DNA of 64,000 nucleotides, taken from the NCBI RefSeq assembly GCF_001425055.1, contig NZ_LMDK01000020.1:257310-321309 (forward strand), in the 5' to 3' direction. Made by a program: the position numbers and the translations under genes. The first letter of the stretch is position 1. Each line of letters opens with the position of its first letter. The notes beneath the pieces are model-generated. The model was not told the origin of the DNA, searched no databases, and worked only from the letters and a program-made list of their open reading frames with translations. This stretch comes from Pelomonas sp. Root1237 (GTDB taxonomy: Bacteria > Pseudomonadota > Gammaproteobacteria > Burkholderiales > Burkholderiaceae_C). Below, in pieces: positions 46,779-55,563 of this stretch.

Positions 46779-47984
46779 TCAAACCACCAGACCGCGCACA
46801 GCCGTTTCCCAGTCGAGCTTCATCTCGACGAGGCGGGCAGCCAGGCGGGGTGGGGCCTCGGCCACGGTCGCGAGGCCATCGACGAACGGGCGCCCACCGG
46901 CGGCCGTCGGGCGCATGGCCCGAGCCAGGACATAGCGGATGCGCGCCTGTCTCAGCGTCCTTCGCTCGCGAGCGACCGCGGCCTGCAAACCCGGCAACGG
47001 CGTGCCCAGCATTTCGGCAGCTTCTGACGTCGCCTGCGCGATCTCCGATTTGAACTCCGGGTGACGCATGCTGCACGTGCCCAGCAATCGCACGAAGTTG
47101 AACTCGGTCAGGGTCGAGGGTGCCAGGTGCTTCAAGGTTTCGAGGGCGGCGTGCGCCCAGACGGTTTCCACCGAAAAGAACTTGGGCACCCCCGGGCTCC
47201 AGCCCGAGGCGACAAAGCTGCTGGTCTGCGACTCGGCGCTGAGTTGGCCCTTGTGGGTGTTCATCGCACTGCGCCCGGTATTGCTGCCGCCGGAGGCGCC
47301 CGGGATGGACAAGGGGAAGTCAACGACCAGGAATCGATCGGCACAGGCCGCCAGGCCCACGGCGCCGGAGACGTCGGGGCTCGAACCATGGAAGTACTGC
47401 CCTGAACGCTCGCGAATGCGTTCCATCAGCGTGCGGCGAACGACGCCGTGATAGATCTTGGGCAGGCCGTCCGTGCCCTGCGCGGCTTCGCGCAAAGCCA
47501 GGGCCAGCGCCTCGGAAGCCAGGCAAACCTTGCCACCGCCCATCTGCTTGGCGAAATACAGCCTGGAGGCGTGCCTGGCGCCGAAATGGCGTGAGCGGAA
47601 GTCCGGCCAGACATAGTTGGCCACCACATTGGGCGCGATCAGGTCGACGCGCTTTTGATGAGCCCACTGCGTCGCATCAAGCAGCGCACGGGAAATGGTG
47701 TCGTCATCCCCGATCAGGCACAGGTATTCGCCCTTGCTGGCTGCGACGGCGGCGTTGTGGTTGCCGGTCATGTCCAGCTTCTGCGCAGGCCTGAAATAGT
47801 TCAGGCGCGGGTCACGGCCCCGCGGGTGTTCCGCCACCCAGCGCGCCAGTTCGCCGTCGGTGCTGGTGTCGCTGACCACCAGTTCGAGTCTCTCGTCGCC
47901 CTGGCTGAGCACCGACTCGATCGCATGCATTGCGTAGCGGGCACGATTGTGCGTGGGTATCACAACAGACAAAAGCGGCGGCAT
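46779..47984 (-). CDS. Family-2 glycosyltransferase
   Basis: From the ATG at 47984 the product has 401 residues, starting PPLLSVVIPTHNRARYAMHAIESVL, the typical GT-A family-2 start. Acidic donor-binding residues appear in LVVSDTSTDG and LCLIGDDDTIS. The C-terminal half is not recognised. A longer frame to 48041 adds 19 residues and overlaps the flippase gene; family resemblance favours 47984. It probably adds a sugar to the same surface polysaccharide. Confidence 0.85.
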   Translation of the reverse strand: MPPLLSVVIPTHNRARYAMHAIESVLSQGDERLELVVSDTSTDGELARWVAEHPRGRDPRLNYFRPAQKLDMTGNHNAAVAASKGEYLCLIGDDDTISRALLDATQWAHQKRVDLIAPNVVANYVWPDFRSRHFGARHASRLYFAKQMGGGKVCLASEALALALREAAQGTDGLPKIYHGVVRRTLMERIRERSGQYFHGSSPDVSGAVGLAACADRFLVVDFPLSIPGASGGSNTGRSAMNTHKGQLSAESQTSSFVASGWSPGVPKFFSVETVWAHAALETLKHLAPSTLTEFNFVRLLGTCSMRHPEFKSEIAQATSEAAEMLGTPLPGLQAAVARERRTLRQARIRYVLARAMRPTAAGGRPFVDGLATVAEAPPRLAARLVEMKLDWETAVRGLVV

Positions 47985-47991
47985 GGGGTCG

Positions 47992-49449
47992 TCAGAGCGG
48001 ATCAAGGCTGGGCATTGTCTTAGATCGCTGCCGCAGGGCATGCACGGCGCCGATCACGCAAAGCACGCTCACCAGCAGCCAGGCAGATATCCGCAGCGCC
48101 GAGTTGGGTAGCAGCAGCCCCACGAAACCGAAGGGGGTCAGCATCAGCAGGGCGAGCGCCCGCCTGTCGAACAGCCGCCCGCCTCCGTGCAATGGCAGGC
48201 GCTGCGCCGCCACGACCAGCAACACGGCATCGAGCACCACGCGCGCCAGCCAGACCCAGGCCGCGGCCTCAATGCCCAGATGAGACGCAGCCCAGGCCAG
48301 CGCCACGAGGAACAAAGGCAGTTCGAGGAGATGAAGCTTGGCCGTCGTCGCGGCCTGCCCGGCGCTTTGCAAGGCGGTGTAGGGCAGTTGGGCCAACCCG
48401 GTCACGAACATGCCGAGCGAGAAGATCAGCAGGCAGCCCTGGGCCTCGGTCGCAAACGCGGCACCAAGCCAGATCGACAGCAACGGCCCGGCAAAGGTGG
48501 CCAGACCCAAGGTGATGGGCAGCAGGACCAGACTCAGGCCGAGCACTGCCTGCCTGCACAGGCGCGCGGCGTCCTGCTCGCGCTGCGCGATCTGCGCCGC
48601 CAGCGCCGGGAACAGCACCGCCGTCAGTGCGCCGGGCAGGATCCAGAGCTTCATCACCAGCTCCTGCGGCGTGGCGTAGTAGGCGAGGGTCGCCACCGGT
48701 ACGAACAGGCCGACGATGAAGCGGTCCGCATAGCCCATCAGAGGGCCCAGCACGTTGCTGACCAGCAGCCATTGGCTGGAGCGCCACAGCGAGCCCAGCA
48801 GATCGCGCCGCCATGCGATTCGACCCCGCAGTTGAGGCAACGCCTGCCAGGCGGCAGCGCCGTGGGCCACGGCGCCCAGCAACCGCCCGATCGTGAGCAC
48901 GGCGGCAATCGCTGTCAGGTCAGGGCCGCACACGTACAGAGCAACGACGGGAGCGGCAAAGGTCCAGACACCCATGGGCAATCGAATGCCATTGACCAGG
49001 CCGAAAGCGCCGCGTGCCTCCAGCATGCCGCGCAATCCAGCCGTCAGGATCACCAGAGGCAGGGCCAAGGCCATCCATCGCAGGCTGGCCTGCGCCTCGC
49101 CGGTGTCGGGCAAATCGTGCAGGCTGCCCACGAGCCAGGGCGCCAACAGGTAGAGCGCCAATCCGGCCGCCAGGCCGACGCCGCCCATCAGCATCAGCGC
49201 CGTGCCGCACAGCGGCCCCACCAGCGCGTCCTCGCCCTTCTCCAGCACGACGGCCAGGCGCAGCGTCAGCGCACGCGCCAAACCCAGATCGAAAAGGCCG
49301 AAATAGCTGACCAGCGCCCAGATCAGTGTCAGCAACCCGAAACGCGCCGTGCCCAACCCCGCCAGCAGGACGGGAATCGCAAACAAGGCCACCAGCAGCG
49401 GGGCACCAAGTCCGATCAGGTTCAGCAGGGAATGTCGGACGATTCTCAA
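47992..49449 (-). CDS. Second Wzx-like flippase/polysaccharide transporter
   Basis: The product of about 485 residues has roughly 12-14 membrane segments and the MATE/Wzx pattern (LGTARFGLLTLIWALVSYFGLFDLGLARALT). The start is uncertain. A TTG at 49449 is preceded by TGAGG and leads directly to the hydrophobic core RHSLLNLIGLGAPLLVALFAIPVLL; the frame is open to 49584. It is the second flippase gene in this cluster, after the one at 33118, with no detectable closeness between them by eye. It is followed by a family-2 glycosyltransferase gene. Confidence 0.82.
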   Translation of the reverse strand: MRIVRHSLLNLIGLGAPLLVALFAIPVLLAGLGTARFGLLTLIWALVSYFGLFDLGLARALTLRLAVVLEKGEDALVGPLCGTALMLMGGVGLAAGLALYLLAPWLVGSLHDLPDTGEAQASLRWMALALPLVILTAGLRGMLEARGAFGLVNGIRLPMGVWTFAAPVVALYVCGPDLTAIAAVLTIGRLLGAVAHGAAAWQALPQLRGRIAWRRDLLGSLWRSSQWLLVSNVLGPLMGYADRFIVGLFVPVATLAYYATPQELVMKLWILPGALTAVLFPALAAQIAQREQDAARLCRQAVLGLSLVLLPITLGLATFAGPLLSIWLGAAFATEAQGCLLIFSLGMFVTGLAQLPYTALQSAGQAATTAKLHLLELPLFLVALAWAASHLGIEAAAWVWLARVVLDAVLLVVAAQRLPLHGGGRLFDRRALALLMLTPFGFVGLLLPNSALRISAWLLVSVLCVIGAVHALRQRSKTMPSLDPL

Positions 49450-49566
49450 GGCGGGCCTCAGGGCGCGCGATTGTAGGTGGCGGGTCAGCGCTAACCGGTT
49501 CGGCGGGCGTCGCCTGATAACATGGGCGCCCTGCTCCAGGCCCGGGGCAACTCTCCCGATCCAGCC

Positions 49567-49770
49567 ATGTATTTCTGCCGCCAAGTGCTTCTGGTTGTGC
49601 TGCTATTGCTAGCAAGCATGGCACCGGCCTATGCCTATATCGACGGGGGCTCGGCCCACCTGATCATCCAGGGCCTGATTGCGGCGGCTGTCGGACTCGT
49701 CTACTACATCCGCAATCCTCGCGAGATCTGGCGCGCCCTCAAGCGGCGTTGGAATCGGGACCGCTCCTGA
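49567..49770 (+). CDS. Tiny membrane protein of the YIDGGS/YIDPGSGS type
   Basis: The 67-residue product starts with a signal-like segment (VLLVVLLLLASMAPAYA), then YIDGGSAHLIIQGLIAAAVGLVYYIR, a second membrane segment, and a basic C-terminal tail. Small proteins with YIDPGSGS at this place are common beside polysaccharide and sulfatase-fold genes in Proteobacteria. Their role is not known. The stop overlaps the methyltransferase start (TGATG), so the two are co-translated. Confidence 0.75.
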   Translation: MYFCRQVLLVVLLLLASMAPAYAYIDGGSAHLIIQGLIAAAVGLVYYIRNPREIWRALKRRWNRDRS

Positions 49771-51152
49771 TGCGTGTGAGCTTCCGGGATCCCGACGGCA
49801 ACGTCGAGGATGACGGGCAGCAGGTCTGGCGAAGAGTTCAAGCGCATGCCGCCACGGCAACCGCCGAGCTGCTGACCAGCGCACTGTTTGCCGAGCTGGT
49901 CCGGGACGGCCTGCTGATCGGGGTCGAGGAACAACATTCCCAACCGGATGGCAGCCTGCTGCTGCGGCATCGCCGCGTCGAGATGCCCACCTACGCCTTC
50001 GAATGGACGCCGGCCATGCTGGCCGATGCCGCGCGGCTGACGCTGGACATCCAGCGGCGCGCCTGGGCTGCGGGCTGGACCCTCAAGGACGCGGCCACCA
50101 GCAATGTGCTGTTCGAAGGCTGCCGGCCCGTCTTCTGCGACCTGCTGTCACTGCAGCGGCGCCAACCGGCCGACCCACCGGGGTGGCTGGCCTACGGCCA
50201 GTTCGTGCGTCATTTCGTGCTGCCCCTGCTGGCGGTGGCCGAGCTGGGTCGCACGCCCCGAGACATCTTCCTGGCTCACCGCGACGGCCTGCGCGCCGCC
50301 GAGATCGCTCCCTTCATCCCCTGGTACGCCCATTTGGGGCTGGCGATGTGGCTGCACGTGCGACTGCCCGCGCGGCTGGAGCGACGCCGCATTCATCGCG
50401 ATCAGAAAGCTTCCCGATCCGGCAAGGCCGACGGCGCTGACGGCACGCCCTGGCTGCTGGGCAACCTCGGGCGCTTTGTCGACCGCCTGGAGTCACACGG
50501 CAGAGGCGTCAGCACCTGGAGCGAATACACCGGCAACCGCGATCACTACCAAGCAGCCGAGTTGACGGCCAAGCGCCACGCCATCGAGGCGCTGACTGCT
50601 GAAGGCAAATACAGCCACGTGCTGGACATCGGCGCCAACAGCGGTGAGTTCTCGCTGATCGCAGCGCGCGCTGGCAGCCAGGTGCTGGCCTTGGACGATG
50701 ACGTCAACGCCTTGCACGACCTGCACCGCCAGGCGCGCCAACTGAACCTGCCTATCCAGTGCCTGCACGCCAACTTTGCGCGACCCACGCCCGCAACGGG
50801 TTGGCGCCTCGCGGAAACGCTGGGCTTGCCGCAGCGTTTTGCTGGCCGCTTCGATCTGGTGCTGGCTCTGGCCGTGATCCACCACCTGACCGTGACGGAG
50901 CGCCTGCCGACGGCGCAGCTTTTCGAAGTCCTGGCCGACTGCTGCCGTGACATGCTGCTGCTGGAGTTCGTGCCGCGAGAAGACCCTCGCTTCGTCGAGC
51001 TCGCAGGGCCGAACATGGGTCTGTACCAACACTGGGATCTCACCTTCGTGCTGGGCTGCGCCGAACCGTGGTTCGAGCTGCAGGACCAGCAGCAGATCTC
51101 GGAACATCGCACGCTGTTGCGCCTGCGCCGCCGCGGCGCGCACGCGCCATGA
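49770..51152 (+). CDS. SAM-dependent methyltransferase with an extra N-terminal domain (NoeA-like)
   Basis: The 460-residue product has a class I methyltransferase domain at about 275-430, with motif I VLDIGANSGEFSLIAARAG and LVLALAVIHHLTV. Its N-terminal 250 residues include WTLKDAATSNVLFEGCRPVFCDLLS, whose D-x4-N and later D recall the catalytic loop of kinase-fold proteins. I cannot say that it is a working kinase. It resembles NoeA-type nodulation methyltransferases. It overlaps both the tiny protein gene upstream and the sulfatase-fold gene downstream, so the three form an operon. Confidence 0.78.
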   Translation: MRVSFRDPDGNVEDDGQQVWRRVQAHAATATAELLTSALFAELVRDGLLIGVEEQHSQPDGSLLLRHRRVEMPTYAFEWTPAMLADAARLTLDIQRRAWAAGWTLKDAATSNVLFEGCRPVFCDLLSLQRRQPADPPGWLAYGQFVRHFVLPLLAVAELGRTPRDIFLAHRDGLRAAEIAPFIPWYAHLGLAMWLHVRLPARLERRRIHRDQKASRSGKADGADGTPWLLGNLGRFVDRLESHGRGVSTWSEYTGNRDHYQAAELTAKRHAIEALTAEGKYSHVLDIGANSGEFSLIAARAGSQVLALDDDVNALHDLHRQARQLNLPIQCLHANFARPTPATGWRLAETLGLPQRFAGRFDLVLALAVIHHLTVTERLPTAQLFEVLADCCRDMLLLEFVPREDPRFVELAGPNMGLYQHWDLTFVLGCAEPWFELQDQQQISEHRTLLRLRRRGAHAP

Positions 51153-52690
51153 GCTTGGGCAAGGCGCAGCTCGGGCCTGCCGCGCGTCAGGCGCTGCGCT
51201 ATGCCTTGCTGAGCTTCATCAGCCTCGGCGCGATCGGCGTGGGCGACGTGATCCTGCGCTACACCTACTCGCTGTATCTGTCGTTTCAGCCGGCCAGCTT
51301 CCTGCGGGAAGGCCATCTGCTGCTGGTGGCGGTGGCGCTCTTCGGCGCGCTCGGCGGCTGGCTGGATAGGCCGGATCGCGCCTTGCATGCCACCGCCCGA
51401 ATGGCGCGCGCATTGCTGCTGACGCTGGTCTTCGTGGCGCTGTTCCAGGTCTTTCGCCAATCGCTGGCCACCTCCCTGCCCTTGCCTGGTTGGGCCAAGG
51501 CCGGCGCCATGGTCGGCTGCGCCATCGCTGCGGCCCTGATCGCTTGGCGCACGCGCCCAGAGTCGGCTGCGCGGCTGGGCAACGCGGCCTGCCTGGCCAT
51601 GCTGACGCTGTTCGCGCTGCAGCCAGGCATGACGGGCTATCTGCTGGGCACCTTCTCGCCTCAAGCGCGTGACCATGCGCCCGCGGCGCAGGCAGCTCCC
51701 GCCCCGCGGCGCACCATCGTGATCGTGTTCGATGAATGGGACATGGAGATCTCAGAGCGCGAAGGACTCTTCAAGCGAGAGGCAATGCAGGGTCTGCTCA
51801 AGCAATCCTTCTTTGCCCAGAACGCCCTGCCCGCGGGGCCGAACACGCTGGAGTCCATTCCAGGCATGCTGTTCGGCCGGCCCTTCGGTGAAGTCGAGCT
51901 CGGCGGCAAGGCGTCGCTGCGCAGCAAGAGCGGCGAAGTCTGGAGCCCCGAAACCCCGCAGCTCTTCAGCGACCTGCAGGCCCGCCACATCAGCCACGCG
52001 GTCATTGGCTACTACCACGACTACTGCGCGCTGGTCACGACGGCGCACACCTGCCATGCCGAACCCGTCCAGTTCTTCCAGGGGTGGAAGGCCCAGCTCG
52101 AGCGGGTGTTCAAGCGCAGCGGGCAGTTCGACTTCCCCTACTCGGTGTTCCTGCAGCAGTGGCATGCGACCTATACCCGCCTGCATGAGGAAGGCCTGCG
52201 GGCTGTCGAGGATCGCGCCAACGCCATGGTCTGGATCCACATCAACGTGCCTCATCCGCCCAGCGCCGCGGCGCACCGCGCGCCGCGTGATCTGCGCCAG
52301 GACTACCAGGCCAATCTGGCGTTGACCGCCGAGATGATCGAAGAAGTGCGCCAGCGGCTCACAGCCCAGGGCGATGAGGCGACGCTCGTGCTGACGTCCG
52401 ACCACTGGCTGCGGGAACGCGAGCTGTGGTCGGCCATGTACGAGCAGCAGCGCGGTCCGGGAAGCGGGAGCGCCGGCAAGTCGTCTGATCAGCGCGTGCC
52501 GATGATTGTCTGGTTCAGCGGCAACGTACCACCGGTGCAGCACCCATCGCCGATCAGTGCGCTGGCGACGCGCAACCTCGTCCTTGCGCTGCAGGACGGC
52601 AGCGTTCGCTCACCGCAGGACGTTGCCCGTTTCTTCGCGCAGCAACCGGCGCCCGTGCCGCCGCGCTCAGGCGGCGCCGGCGTTCATTGA
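51149..52690 (+). CDS. Membrane-bound sulfatase/phosphoethanolamine-transferase-fold protein
   Basis: From the ATG at 51149 the 513-residue product has four to five membrane segments in its first 170 residues. An alkaline-phosphatase-superfamily domain follows: metal-binding IVIVFDEWDME, a possible nucleophile region GPNTLESIPGMLFG, and TSDHWLRER near the end. LPS phosphoethanolamine transferases and LtaS-like enzymes have this layout. The exact group transferred is unknown. It starts in ATGA overlap with the methyltransferase and ends overlapping the convergent gspF by 24 bases. A role in decorating the polysaccharide is inferred from position. Confidence 0.78.
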   Translation: MSLGKAQLGPAARQALRYALLSFISLGAIGVGDVILRYTYSLYLSFQPASFLREGHLLLVAVALFGALGGWLDRPDRALHATARMARALLLTLVFVALFQVFRQSLATSLPLPGWAKAGAMVGCAIAAALIAWRTRPESAARLGNAACLAMLTLFALQPGMTGYLLGTFSPQARDHAPAAQAAPAPRRTIVIVFDEWDMEISEREGLFKREAMQGLLKQSFFAQNALPAGPNTLESIPGMLFGRPFGEVELGGKASLRSKSGEVWSPETPQLFSDLQARHISHAVIGYYHDYCALVTTAHTCHAEPVQFFQGWKAQLERVFKRSGQFDFPYSVFLQQWHATYTRLHEEGLRAVEDRANAMVWIHINVPHPPSAAAHRAPRDLRQDYQANLALTAEMIEEVRQRLTAQGDEATLVLTSDHWLRERELWSAMYEQQRGPGSGSAGKSSDQRVPMIVWFSGNVPPVQHPSPISALATRNLVLALQDGSVRSPQDVARFFAQQPAPVPPRSGGAGVH

Positions 52691-53884
52691 CGTGATCGCC
52701 ATCATCACGGCGACCATCAGCACACCGATCACGGCGCCGATAAGCAGGATGGCAATCGGCTCGATCAGGGCCATGGCCCGCTTCTGACGTTCCCGCGCCG
52801 CCTCGGACTGCATGCTGCCCAGCGAGGTCAGCATCGCGTCCAGGCTGCCAGCGCGCTCGCCCACCTTGATCAGGTTCAGCCGCGCCGCCGGAATCCAGGC
52901 CGAATGGCGCAAGCTGTCGTACAGCGTTCGTCCATGTTCGAGCTCGCGGGTCGCAGAGGCGATCACCAGTGAAAACTCGCGCAGCTGCAGCGCACCCCGT
53001 GACAGCTTCAGTGCGTCAAGCAATGGCACCCGGTTGCGCAGCATGGTGCCCATCAACAGCGCCCACCGCCCCACTTCTGCGTCGCGCAGCCAGGGGCCAA
53101 GCACCGGCGCCGCAGCGGCCCATTCGAGCAGCGCACGTCGAAAGCTCGCCCGTGCGAAAAGGGTCACAAGCAAAGCCGCCACGATGCCCACGCCCAGGCC
53201 GAGCGCCAGCACATGGGCCTTCATGTACACGGCCGTCTCGATCACCCAGACCGAGAACTCGGGCATCTGCCGACGCGCGCCTCTGAGCAGCGGCGCGAAT
53301 CGCGGGATGACACCGATGAAGATGATCAGCACCGCGAAAAGGCCCGCCACCACCAGGATGCTCGGATAGACCATCGCGTTGCGCAGCTCCTGCCCCATAC
53401 GGCGGGACACGTCCAGCTGTTCAGCGCAATCGCTGAGCGCGGTGGCCAGGTCGCCGCTGGCTTCACCCACGCGCACCACCGTCATCAGATGCTCGGCCAG
53501 GCCCAGGCCGCTGGACTGCAAAGCGTCGTGCAGGCTGCCGCCCTCGCGCACGGTGCGGGAGGCACGCGTCATGACATCGCCCATGGCGCCACCGACGTGG
53601 CCGCTCGCCAGCGACACCAAGGCCTCGTCCAGCGAGACGCCGGCAGCCAGCAAGGTGGCCAGCTCGCGCAACATCACGACCTTGTCTGCCAGCGTCAGGC
53701 GTTTAGGCGTGCGGCCGGCACGGGGCAGCGCTGCCTCGGGCGGTGCGTCCAGGGCCTTCAGCGCCAGCGGCGTGAGCCCCTGGCGCAGCAAGTCGCGCGC
53801 CGCCTGGGCCGAGTCCCTCGCCTCGATCTGGCCGCTGACCATGTGGCCGGCGGCGTCTTGCGCGCGGTAGCTGAAGCTGTCCAT
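52667..53884 (-). CDS. gspF: Type II secretion inner-membrane protein GspF
   Basis: The 405-residue product is the platform protein of the type II secretion system. It starts MDSFSYRAQDAAGHMVSGQIEARDSAQAARDLL, and carries two GspF domains, the first with LATLLAAGVSLDEALVSLA, and three membrane segments near 170-190, 220-240 and 375-395. A GTG one codon upstream is an alternative start. The start overlaps the gspE stop (TGATG). It is the last gene of the operon. Confidence 0.95.
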   Translation of the reverse strand: MDSFSYRAQDAAGHMVSGQIEARDSAQAARDLLRQGLTPLALKALDAPPEAALPRAGRTPKRLTLADKVVMLRELATLLAAGVSLDEALVSLASGHVGGAMGDVMTRASRTVREGGSLHDALQSSGLGLAEHLMTVVRVGEASGDLATALSDCAEQLDVSRRMGQELRNAMVYPSILVVAGLFAVLIIFIGVIPRFAPLLRGARRQMPEFSVWVIETAVYMKAHVLALGLGVGIVAALLVTLFARASFRRALLEWAAAAPVLGPWLRDAEVGRWALLMGTMLRNRVPLLDALKLSRGALQLREFSLVIASATRELEHGRTLYDSLRHSAWIPAARLNLIKVGERAGSLDAMLTSLGSMQSEAARERQKRAMALIEPIAILLIGAVIGVLMVAVMMAITSMNAGAA

Positions 53885-55563
53885 CACCCGCCGTGCTCGC
53901 TGGCGGCGCGCAGCACTTCGTCCAAGGTGGACAGGCCTCGCGCGCTCTTGATCAGCCCGTCATCCACCATGGAGCGCCGCCCGTCGGCATCGGCCATGGC
54001 AAGCAAACGCTCCGAGCTGCCGCCCTGGGCGATTTCGTGCTGCATCGCCGCGCCGACCGTCACCAGTTCATAGATGCCGACACGGCCGCGGTAGCCCGTG
54101 CCGCCGCAGATTTCGCAGCCGCCAGCGGCGAGCCAGGCGGGCTCATCGGGCACATCGTGCAGCGCCGGCAATCGGTCGCGCAGCACCTGCCAACGGCGTT
54201 GCAGGCTCGCAGCCTCGGGGTGAGGCTTGGCGCAATTGCTGCAGAGCCGGCGGATCAGGCGCTGCGCCATCACGGCCCGCAGCGCAGCCGCGACCAGATA
54301 GGGCTCGATGCCCATGTCGACGAGCCGGTTCACGGCGGACAGCGCGTCGTTGGTGTGCACCGTCGCGAGCACGAGGTGGCCGGTCAGCGCGGCCTGGATC
54401 GCGATCTCGGCGGTCTCGCGGTCGCGAATTTCGCCGACCATGATGACGTCCGGATCGTGTCGCAGGATGGAGCGCAGCGCCCTGGCGAAGGTATAGCCGA
54501 TGTCGGCCTGCGTCTGGATCTGAACGACGCCCGGCAGCCGCAGCTCGACGGGATCCTCCACAGTGATCAGCTTGCGAACGCCATCGTTGATGTGCGAGAG
54601 CGCGCTGTAGAGCGTGGTGCTCTTGCCCGATCCGGTCGGGCCGGTCACGAGCACCAGGCCATTGGGCCAGCCCAGCCACTGCTCGAACAGCGCACGGTGG
54701 TCAGACTCCATGCCGATGCGATGCATGCCGATGTCGCCGCGTTCCTTGGGCAGCAGGCGCAGCACCAGCGACTCGCCATGCACGGCCGGAATGGCGGAGA
54801 TGCGGATATCGACTTCGCGCCCGGCCACGCGGGTGGAAATGCGCCCGTCCTGCGGCAGGCGCCTCTCGGCGATGTCCAGGCCGCCGATCAGCTTGATCCG
54901 CGAAGCGATGGCCGGGTAGCGATCCATGCCCAGGCTGCTGCGCGTGTGCAGCACGCCGTCGACACGAAAGCGCAATGTGCATTCGCGCTCACCGGGCTCG
55001 ATGTGGATGTCCGAAGCGCGCGCCTCGAGCGCCTGGGCCAGCGTGTTGTTGACGAAGGCCACCACCGGCGCGTCTTCGGCCAGCTCCCGCAGGCTGCGTG
55101 CATCCGCACCCACACTGTGGGGCGATGCGCGCAGGCGCTGGGCCCACATTTCGGCATCGGCCGGCAGCAGCAGATGCCAGCGCAGCGCATTCACATGCGG
55201 CTCGCCAGCCAGCGCTTCTGCCACGTCCACGTCAAGCGGATCGGCACTGGCCACGCACAGACCTTCGTCGTCTCGCCACAGCAGCACTTGGCGATCCAGC
55301 CACCAGCTCGCGGGCGTGCCGAGCTTGGCCATGCCGGCGCGCATCGCGTCTTCGTCAAGCGCGTTGGCAAGGAGCAGCGGGTAGCCCAGTTGCTCGGCCA
55401 AGGCGGCGTAGAGCACCTGCATCGACACGGCGCCCAGGCGGACCAGGATTTCTCCGACACGCCCGCCCTTGCTGGCTTGCACCAGCAGCGCGTTCTCGAC
55501 TTCAGCCGCCTTGACTGTGCCGCGCTCGATTAGCAGTTCGCCGATCAGCTTGGACGAGCTCAC
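53884..55563 (-). CDS. gspE: Type II secretion ATPase GspE
   Basis: The 559-residue product is the cytoplasmic ATPase that drives pseudopilus assembly. It has an N-terminal GspE domain, Walker A in VTGPTGSGKSTTLYSAL, the Asp box near ITVEDPVELRLPGVVQIQ, Walker B in IMVGEIRDRETAEIA, and the zinc-binding four-cysteine motif CSNC (26 to 60 residues later) CEICGG. The start overlaps the gspD stop by four bases. Confidence 0.97.
   Translation of the reverse strand: MSSSKLIGELLIERGTVKAAEVENALLVQASKGGRVGEILVRLGAVSMQVLYAALAEQLGYPLLLANALDEDAMRAGMAKLGTPASWWLDRQVLLWRDDEGLCVASADPLDVDVAEALAGEPHVNALRWHLLLPADAEMWAQRLRASPHSVGADARSLRELAEDAPVVAFVNNTLAQALEARASDIHIEPGERECTLRFRVDGVLHTRSSLGMDRYPAIASRIKLIGGLDIAERRLPQDGRISTRVAGREVDIRISAIPAVHGESLVLRLLPKERGDIGMHRIGMESDHRALFEQWLGWPNGLVLVTGPTGSGKSTTLYSALSHINDGVRKLITVEDPVELRLPGVVQIQTQADIGYTFARALRSILRHDPDVIMVGEIRDRETAEIAIQAALTGHLVLATVHTNDALSAVNRLVDMGIEPYLVAAALRAVMAQRLIRRLCSNCAKPHPEAASLQRRWQVLRDRLPALHDVPDEPAWLAAGGCEICGGTGYRGRVGIYELVTVGAAMQHEIAQGGSSERLLAMADADGRRSMVDDGLIKSARGLSTLDEVLRAASEHGG

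Noticed and set aside
48187-49476. Open frame of 429 codons on the + strand over the second flippase
   Set aside because: Its translation is almost entirely Gln, Arg, His and Asp, the complement of a hydrophobic membrane protein; the minus-strand flippase explains the region.
53893-55533. Open frame of 546 codons on the + strand over gspE
   Set aside because: It covers the Walker A and B motifs of gspE in antisense and has shadow-frame composition.
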